A stretch of 64,000 bases of DNA, taken from assembly GCA_015680685.1 (NCBI GenBank), contig MNCI01016355.1, forward strand, positions 188,339-252,338, read 5' to 3'. Positions 56,630-64,000 of this stretch are shown here, piece by piece; position 1 is the first letter of the stretch, and each line of letters opens with the position of its first letter. Source of the stretch: Gnetum montanum (Eukaryota; Streptophyta; Gnetopsida; Gnetales; Gnetaceae). The notes beneath the pieces are model-generated. The model saw only the letters and a program-made list of their open reading frames with translations, was not told where the DNA came from and searched no databases. The position numbers and the translations under genes are program-made.

Positions 56630-57930
56630 GGTGCTAAAAAAAATAAGGCAACTATATCTACCATTATTTTTACACCAAATTACAATGGTTTTGATCATGA
56701 GTTGCAATGTAAATTTTCTTTGTGATGCTTCAATAATGTAGAACCATTATTTGATCAATTTCTAGATATTGTTCACAAAATAATAATGATTATAAATCCA
56801 ACAACAATAGAATCTTAGCTAACAGACTACCTAACTTATCTTACTACTCAAGAGATCCCTATTGAATGAGATAAGAAAAAGAGGAAATAGTTTCTTCATC
56901 AAGTAACACACTTCATTGAAATTACAAGTAATCTTTATAAAATATGTGTTAATGAATTAATCAAATGGTGTGTTCTAGAAGAAAGTTAACAGAGAGTTCT
57001 ACAAGATGCACATGAAGGATTGTGTGGAAGTCACTATGTAGAAAGGTAAATAGCTATAACATCTCATGACTAGATATTTTTAGCCCACTATATTTAGGAA
57101 GGTACACTTGTTTGCACAATCTTATGAGAGATGTCAAAGCTATAGAGGAATAAAAAATAGATATGGAAGACCACAATAATGAATCCAATAGTTAAAACCA
57201 TTGGACATCTAGAGAATTGATTTTATGGGATCCATCACGTCAATGTTAATTATTATAATTCATTATTACAAAAAATGGGTGAAAGCTATTATAGTTAAAA
57301 TTTGCACATCAAAAACAATAGCCAAGTTCCTTTAACAGCACCCCCAAGCTAATGGATAGGCCAAAGTAACTAATAGAGAAATAACATGAATTCTAACTAG
57401 AATTGTTAGTCAATATAGGAAGGATTGAAGCACTAAACTTAACAATGCTCTTTCAGCTTATCGATCAACTTGGAAACTTCCTATACGGTATTCCCTATAT
57501 GAATTTGTATTTGGAAAATTACCTACTTTACTAATCCAAGCTAAGATACACATACTAACCACTACTTGCTTCCTAGATATAGATATTGATTTTGCCTAAA
57601 AAGAACATTTGATAAATCTCAACCTATTAGATGAAAATTGATTAGTAGCTCTAATTTTTAATGAGATCCATAAAAATACACTAAAAGTAAACATGAAACC
57701 AAAATTAGACAAGTTAATATTAGACCAAGAGATAGTCTTCTAGTATAATCCAAATAATGTAACCCAAAGAACTAAATTTCAAATAGTATGAAAGAGATAA
57801 TATATCATCTATACTACATATTAATTTATCACCATCAAAATCTATCACCCTGACAATCTACAAAAACTTATTCTTATTAATATTCAATAAGTTAAACCTT
57901 TCAACAACTTCCTACAATATGCAAACTCTA
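56630..57930 (+). pseudogene. pol: End of RNase H and integrase of element A
   Basis: From about 56730 the plus strand is colinear with C: EPLFDQFLDI, LTDYLTYLTTQEIPIEW (about 56820-56870), NLYKICVNELIKW (about 56935-56970), HEGLCGSHY (about 57010-57040), then a decayed core and ANG-AKVTNREIT (about 57350-57390; the Glu of the catalytic triad position reads Lys). SAYRSTWKLPIRYSLYEFVFGKLPTL (about 57455-57535, blocks YRSTWKLPI and YEFVFGKLP) and LLDENXLVALI follow. Stops are dense, decay is stronger than in C, and the first two catalytic Asp are not recognisable. 56630-56730 is unassigned junction sequence. Confidence 0.78.
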
Positions 57931-59700
57931 CTATAGTATTCACTAAGGATAAAAGTCACTCGATCTTCTATGTATCCTCCTCAAATCATAGTTGTGGAAT
58001 AGCCACATACTTCACTTAGGCCTTTTGAATAACAATTTTATATATTTTTTGTTTTTCAATTTCTTAACATTTTTCTTAATTCTTATCAATTTTCTAATTC
58101 TTTGATACCTTTTTTTATTCTTAATATGTTTTCCAATTCTTTTATGTCTTTTATTTTTCATAAAATTTCCATTCTTGGAACAAATTATATTACAAATTAT
58201 AAAAATCTTTATTATTTTGGTAAAAAGGATGTTAATGTTTAGCAAAATGTTATTTTGCCAAGAAAAGTTTGCATATGTTATCAAATCATTAAAAGATTGA
58301 TTATATGTACAATAAGACCATGTCATTCATTCCACCATTTCTAGTAATAAGAGGTTTTTACCATAGATATAATGCAATTTGTATCATATAAACCTAAAAG
58401 TAATCCCATTATCATTATGCCTTGATAAAAAGTTGAAAAATCAAGTGGGAATAGAAAAGGGTGTGACATCAAGGAGATTTGCTAATTCTTTGGGTTTCTT
58501 TTATGAGTCTTATCCTTCATGTAATTATATCAGTACTCATATTTGCATTAAATTGGAAGCATGTTCTTTAATCATAGTTGTTGCCTTGCTATGACACTGG
58601 AAAGACATGTGATCCATATGTAAAGGTAGTCCTCTAGTAAGGCTAATATAATAATTAATTAATTCATATGTATAACAAACATTCTTAGAGTACCACTGGA
58701 AAGAGATGTTACCCTTACTTGAAGATAGGATACTTCCAAGAATCTCATGGACTCTTGGATTAGTTTCATCATGTGACTAGAAAGACATGTTAATCATGCT
58801 TGAAGGTGCATCATTGATAGAATTAGCATTGGCTATAGGGCTAAAAAGACATGTTATCCATACTTGAAGGCATCCCTCTAACCAAGGGCAAAGAATTCCT
58901 AAAAATTAAACATTTTAATTAATTACTTAATTACTATTACTATTACTATTTCCTAGGTTTTTCTTGTCAAGTAATGGTATCTTCATGTGGGTGTGATTGG
59001 TCTTATAGCAACATGTCTAAGATGATGTAATGTAATACCACTAGCAAGTCGTATAGACCTAGTTCGAATTTTAGAAGGATAGAAAGAATGATATCCTTTC
59101 CATGCTTGAAACACATGATTCATTATGACCATGGTAAGACACCTCACATTCCATTTTTTGTGATCCCTTCTTCATTCATTTCACTTGACTGGTATGTATA
59201 ATTTTTACTTTAATGATTATGTATAGCATAATGCTGACTAGTTAACACAAACTAATCATGTTTATATTAGAAGAAAGGCATGATTCACATTCAATTCCTT
59301 AAGTATCCATAGTCACTTATAGGAGTGGTTATATCAAGGTATTAAGGGCAAGAGCTTACTTTGGTGAAGATCCACTTGTATGATTGTTGTGCTTCCTATT
59401 TGAGAGCCAATTCCACATCATCTTCATCTTTCCAAGCTATTGTTCAACTTCCCATAACATTCTAACATCTTTTAGCTATTACTAAAATCAATAATTTTTA
59501 TCACATGTACTTCTTTTCAATTTATAATTATTCTTGCCCAAAGAGTTTTTTTTTCATCATTTTCACCATTCTTAAGTTAATAACCATTATCTAATCATCA
59601 AATTTTTCCTAAAATCCTTTTCAAAGATATTAGGATCCTTTAGGAATTACAACACCTCATTATTTTCTCAAAAAGTAAGAAAAAATTCAAAATTTTTCCA
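57931..59700 (+). other. Integrase-to-env spacer of A with repeat array
   Basis: T-rich stretch at 58020-58250, then about four tandem units (58590-58890, 80-100 bases apart) with ACTGGAAAGACATGTTATCCATACTTGAAGG-type sequence (core AAAGACATGTTA), homologous to the array in C. The conserved block GGCAAGAGCTTACTTTGG (about 59346) follows. No gene: the minus-strand frame 58326-58012 is Lys/Ile/Asn low complexity read from the T-rich stretch. Confidence 0.68.
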
Positions 59701-59785
59701 AGATGATGTTATAGCTATGATATATTGGCTATGATACCTTGGATACTATGTATATAGTATAACCCCATATATATATATACACACA
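59701..59785 (+). promoter_or_regulatory. Internal promoter-like module upstream of the env-like ORF in A
   Basis: GATGATGTTATAGCTATGAT and GGCTATGATACC repeats (59703-59740), then a TATATATATATA run (59767-59779) followed by (AC)n. Same layout and position as in C (25630-25740), and like the U3 of these LTRs. Promoter function is inferred. Confidence 0.5.
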
Positions 59786-60499
59786 CACCATCATTAGAAA
59801 ATTTTTTCCATCTTCTTCTAAATGCCTAGGAGTTCATGTTGTTTTTGTCCCAAAGTAACTTCTAAGCATTATAACTTCCTCATCACATATCTGATTTTGG
59901 TTCTTTTTGAATCCTTGAACTCTCAATGTCAAGGCTTTTTATTGTGGAGGAATGCTACGCACACTTGGATAATCTGCAAGCACTACAACTCATCTAATTT
60001 GAGGAAAAGAGTACTAATTATTTACTAATTTTTAGATGATTCTTAGGGTCAATTTGCATCACTTTGATTTAGATAATCCATCATTTTATTGATCAATTTT
60101 AAAGGAATTGAACATTTTAACACAACATTTGCTAATAAATTATAACATGTGTTTCCTAAGAGTGTTTCATCTTGAAACTATCACAAAATCAAATAATTTT
60201 TTATTTTTGATCCTAAATTAGGGCAATTTGCATAAACAATTTTGCAAAAAATTGGAATATCATAATTTCATTATTTTAGCTAAGACTAATTTTTTGTAAA
60301 TTTTCTTGATTTTTCCACTAAAATCAATTTGAGGATTTTTGTTAAAATGAAAAAATTCCAACTCTACAACCATGATTTTGTAAAACATTGATGTTTATTT
60401 ACAATTTTGATCAAAACCCAAAATCCAAGGAAGGGTTAGATAACTAGAAAATATTTAGGAATTTTTTTGAAATTACTATAAGCATACTCATGATTGTCT
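59786..60499 (+). other. Leader of the env-like ORF in A
   Basis: Colinear with 25620-25063 of C (GGAGTTCATG, ATAACTTCCTCA). The open frame 59822-60028 lies in this leader; its start corresponds to a non-coding position in C, so I do not treat it as a gene. Confidence 0.55.
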
Positions 60500-61530
60500 A
60501 TGGCTTTAAAAAGAAATCTTGAAGATATCCATCATAGCCACATGAAAAGAGAATGACAAGATAAAGAGGTAGATGTAGAGGAGTATATCAATCACAACTA
60601 GAAGCACAAACAAAAGAGGAGAAACAAGAGGAGCAATCCCTTTCCATCTCGCAACCAATGCCTTAAACACACAATCTACACAAGCAGAAGCTGTAACATC
60701 ACTGTTAGCTTTTGAACCTAGCAGACACCCCACTCTCTCAAAAGACTATGTACAAGTCATCAGTGGAAAATCCGTCATGTTCACAGTCATAGTGGAATTA
60801 AATTTTTATTCATTTCTAGAGTTTTTTTCTAGCATATATCAGAGAACAGCTTCAAGCATCATCATTTCAACTAATAATGTCTACAAACAATGACTAGTTT
60901 TTAGGAAAAACATATTAGTTTTAACACAATAAATAAGATGATGTCATAGTAAAAATTGAAGGTGTCATGATTCCATATTAAGACATAACAAGAGCACTAA
61001 ATTTACCAAACATTGATCTTATTATAGCTCAAATCTCCACACAATCAAATACATATGCTAGAAGCCTTTGGTTTGAGAGAGCATATGGAACCAAAGATAA
61101 AGAATAGAATTAGATGATCATGGTTGAAAAGATCTATTTCAAGATTAGTACTTACCATATCTATCCTTCTCGTAATCAAAAGAAAGAATAATAGAAATTA
61201 CATGTTGCAAATTTAGAACTCCAAGTGGTAAAGGTCAGCTACTGAGAAAGATGTAGTAGCAAACTTGGCCAAGAGAATGAATGATTATCAAAATTTGCAG
61301 AAGTTAATCAAGGCCTTTAAGATCAAAAGAAATTAGTTTGTAGCATGGTATGTCAAGGCAAATGAACTATTTCCACAATTGCCATGTCCTTGGAAAGTTC
61401 CTACAACTGAAAACCTTACAAATTTGGCATGGCCTATCAACAATCCAAGGATAGAGGAAGAGAAACTAAGAGCTCTACTTAATTACTTTCATATAAAGAA
61501 GATGATAACATTGGAAAATCAGCCTTAAGA
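60500..61530 (+). pseudogene. Env-like / post-integrase ORF of element A
   Basis: Start at 60500 reads MALKRNLED in the same context as MAPKRPTSE of C (ATGATT shortly before). A basic, Gln-rich N-terminus follows. The middle region is colinear with C: DDVIVKIEGVMIPY (about 60940), LNLPNIDLIIAQIS, WFERAYGTKDKE (about 61070) and KIYFKISTYHIYPS (about 61125-61165). Then VVANLAKRMNDYQNLQK and FVAWYVKANELFPQLPCP (about 61255-61390) have no clear match in C, and a Glu-rich end follows at about 61530. Many stops. It lacks obvious membrane segments in its own frame. Function unknown. Confidence 0.6.
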
Positions 61531-61830
61531 ACCATTAATGCAATGGAAGCCACCATCATTAGGGACCACATGAAGATTTTCATTAGCAACCTTGTGAAAT
61601 TCATCATGCTTAGTCCATTTTTTGTCTTATGTTGTCATCAATATTGTTCAATCAAGTTTCACACGATATTTTTCTAATTCACTTAAATTAAGATGTTGCA
61701 CTTAGAGTTAGTTGGTAGTTAATATTTGTAAGTAGTATGCTTTTTTGTCTATACAACCCCACAATTTTGTAATAAGTCTATCTTCCTTTTTTTTAACTTG
61801 AGGATGAGTTTTTAGTTAGTCATAAGGATA
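61531..61830 (+). other. Untranslated 3' region and PPT region of A
   Basis: Non-coding. Conserved AACTTGAGGATGAGTTTTTAG (about 61795-61815) and a degraded purine tract CATAAGGATA (61821-61830) abut the 3' LTR as in B and C. Confidence 0.65.
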
Positions 61831-62703
61831 AGATAAATTGCGAGTATTTACAAAGCCTACAATATCATAGCAATGATATCATAATAGTAGCAAGCCTAAT
61901 ATGTCATAGATGTGATGTAGTAGGTCCTAGTTATGCCTATAAATCCAAGTCCACTTTCATGTCAAATGATATGTTTGTGTTAATCCTTACCTAAACTATT
62001 TCATTTTTATTTGTTAAAGTTAGTGTTAGTTGTGATTGCCCATAGTGTGGCTATAAACAATTGTATGACATCTTTATTCAAGTGAAGTGTACTTGAACAC
62101 ATTTCATAACCAATAATAAAGATTCAGATTGGAAATAACTATTGTAGCATTTTACATAAATTAGATTTACTTTTCATATGTATTTTATATTTACAATGTT
62201 ATTTATGTTTGTAATGTTTATTAGTTATTTAGTGGAATAGGTTAAATTGATTTTGAATACACAAGTATAATCATCCGGTAACCCACAACTGACTTTACTT
62301 GATTTGCTCAGTAGTAGGTGACTTAGCGATCCTAGTGGCAATTATATTGACCTAGAGCGTGTATGGCAAGTTAAGACCAGATACTCATTGCCATTAGACT
62401 AGTTTGACATTTCATTTTGATAGTTCTTTAGTTAGTATATTTTACACTTGTTTTATTATGTTTTACTTCAACAATACTTTAGCCAACCAACATCAACATA
62501 CCATATGCATTACTGAAAGTTAAACCATATGATTTGACTCTCACTAACTTTCGTGAGAAGACAAGGATCATAAACTTAACATCAAGAAGTTTACCATCAA
62601 TAAGCTAGTGTATAATATTGTCCCATCCACAAATTATGATCTAGTTACATGCATATGTTTGGGACTTGTATGGTTAGGCATTGGGGACTCTTGCTACTCA
62701 TCG
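61831..62703 (+). repeat. 3' LTR of element A
   Basis: Begins AGATAAATTGCGAGT (expected TG start mutated), TATA-type TATAAATC at 61938-61945, ends TGCTACTCATCG (expected CA read as CG). Uninterrupted, colinear with the three 5' pieces. Followed by ATGAC (62704-62708), one base from ATTAC at the left. Confidence 0.85.
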
Positions 62704-64000
62704 ATGACTATTGGACAAATCTAGTGTACCTACAAATAAATTGATTTAGATGTCAACTCTTTTCATTGTCCTCCCTCATCTCTTGAATTCAAATAATCTT
62801 AGATTTCTACATTTGCACCTTCCTTCTCTATCATCATCTCCCACTACCCCCCATCACTTATTATTATTGTTAAAAAGTAAATTTTAGTAACAATCAATAA
62901 GGTTAACAATTTCATTTTATTTTATTTTCACAAGACACTTGCATAATGTGAGGTAAGAATTTAGAAGAATTCAAGGTAAATTTACAACCCAATAAAGTAA
63001 TCCTTCAAATAATTTAATTTCCTATCTTGCTGAAGAAGTCATAACACACCTAATAATTTTGGTGGCTTATAAATCAACTAAATGTAAGTTTAGTGTTACC
63101 CAAACCAAAATGATAGTATGTGATACCAAATCATATAAAGATATTCTTTATATTGATTTTGAAAAAAACTTTTATTTGAAAAAAAAGTCATCACCTATAG
63201 ACTTAATGCTAATCTACTAAAAACATGTGGAAATAATAGACTATAAGAAAAAGCAATTTTACTTGCATCATGTTTGAGGATGACCCATGCACAATAGCCT
63301 ACTTAAAGATTTGTTGTTTTTGCAATGTAAATTAAAATTGCAATCATTCATGTTCATGCAAGATCTTACCACTTCTTGATTAAGACAAGACAAAGGATTG
63401 ATCTTCCAAGATATCATCACATGTAGATTCTATGTAGCAGTAGTAATGGTTAATGAAGAACATGTCTTACTCACTTGTCTTTTTTTTTTTTTTTTTTTTT
63501 TTTCTTCGGTTCTTACATTTGTAATGAAGTTGTACTTTCAGTTGAGACATCGCTAAATGTTTTTTCAACAAAATTGATTTTTCCATAATTATCATTCCAC
63601 TATGATGGCTTCTAAATTATTTGCAACTTCTACTGATCTTGAAATTTTTGCTTCTTTTATCAATACAAAAATTCTTTTTAATTTTCAGAATGCAAATTTT
63701 GAAGTTGGCGAGTAGAAATTTAGAACACCTTCTATTGATGTTGTTGCGAATAAGACACCTAGTTTTGTTCTTTCTAATGACTATATGAGTAATTAGTTAC
63801 TGATCTTACATCACAAAATATGTTCACTCAAATTTTGGGTTACCTACCTCGTACATGAAATTTGCTTCACAATTAAATGAAGTGATGCAAAAACACAACA
63901 TTCCAATCATTCATGCAAGTATTATTGTCCCTCTTTTTTGCTGTTTTATTATTATTATTATTATGGCTTATTAAGTAATGCTTTAATGATGCAACATGCC
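62704..64000. other. Flanking AT-rich sequence right of element A
   Basis: No recognisable element. It contains a run of 24 T at 63480-63503, a possible reversed poly(A) tail. A plus-strand frame beginning MMASKLFATSTDLEIF (63603 onward) is closed by a stop after about 36 codons and shows no family likeness. A short (TTA)n run lies near 63945-63963. Could be the continuation of the LINE-bearing region left of A, but no overlap was seen. Confidence 0.5.
63480..63503 (-). repeat. Poly(T) run, possible tail of a minus-strand retroposon
   Basis: 24 consecutive T. If it is a poly(A) tail, a minus-strand retroposed copy would extend to the right into 63504 and beyond; no duplication was found to support this. 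Confidence 0.3.

Larger units (their letters stand above)
13786..62703 (+). mobile_element. Element A: outermost Athila-type LTR retrotransposon (nested host)
   Basis: One old plus-strand element spans 49 kb because others are nested in it. Its own parts are: 5' LTR in three pieces (13786-14062, 20761-21198, 33223-33362, together about 855 bp), primer site (33364-33381), gag N-terminal half (33504 to about 34371), pol remnant from the end of RNase H through integrase (about 56730-57900), spacer, env-like ORF (60500 to about 61530), PPT region and 3' LTR (61831-62703, 873 bp). The three pieces are colinear with the 3' LTR without loss at either insertion point. The middle of gag, the protease and RT are missing, apparently deleted together with the 3' part of element F. 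Confidence 0.85.

Noticed and set aside
58012-58326. Minus-strand 104-codon Lys/Ile-rich frame
   Set aside because: Low complexity read from the T-rich spacer after integrase of A; no conservation with the same spacer in C or B.
59822-60028. 68-codon frame with Cys-rich start as a separate gene
   Set aside because: It lies in the conserved leader of the env-like ORF and its start is not kept in C.
60506-60733. Minus-strand frame with a strongly hydrophobic segment, like a membrane protein
   Set aside because: It is the reverse of the Lys/Gln/Glu-rich N-terminus of A's env-like ORF; hydrophobicity is a reverse-strand effect.

Overview
The window is plant nuclear DNA made almost entirely of nested, decayed retrotransposons. 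I see no bacterial gene, no rRNA or tRNA gene, no CRISPR array and no clear single-copy host gene. AT-rich long spacers, tRNA-Asp and tRNA-Asn primer sites, gag-pro-pol-env-like order and heavy nonsense decay fit the heterochromatin of a seed plant with a large genome. A gymnosperm is possible, but the species cannot be read from the sequence.

Two Ty3/gypsy lineages are present. Elements with a tRNA-Asp-like primer site and an ORF after integrase look like the Athila lineage (named here D, G, H, B, C, A). Elements with a tRNA-Asn-like primer site look like the Tat lineage (E, F). Left block, minus strand: D (1-2798, 5' part only) sits inside the RT/RNase H of G (2799-8059), which sits inside the gag of H (8060-10564). 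A decayed LINE (about 10.9-13.55 kb, plus strand) and a possible SINE follow.

From 13786 to 62703 runs one old plus-strand Athila-type element, A. Its 5' LTR was hit twice. B (14063-20755, plus, target duplication ATTAG) is a non-autonomous copy lacking RT, RNase H and integrase. C (21199-33217, minus, target duplication CCAAC) is near full length. A's gag is cut at about 34.37 kb by a fragment of the minus-strand Tat element F. F's gag was in turn split by E (34651-52971, minus, Tat lineage, about 18.3 kb). A's integrase, env-like ORF and 3' LTR resume at about 56.7-62.7 kb. Unassigned AT-rich sequence follows to 64000.

Two things stand out. First, between the protease and RT of E lies an opposite-strand gene-like unit (43384-46980) whose coding blocks are bounded by consensus splice sites and followed by a polyadenylation signal. 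Second, in A and C the env-like ORF is preceded by a cluster of near-palindromic motifs and a TATA box resembling the elements' own LTR promoters, as if this ORF had its own promoter. Coordinates of decayed reading frames are approximate because all carry stops and frameshifts.
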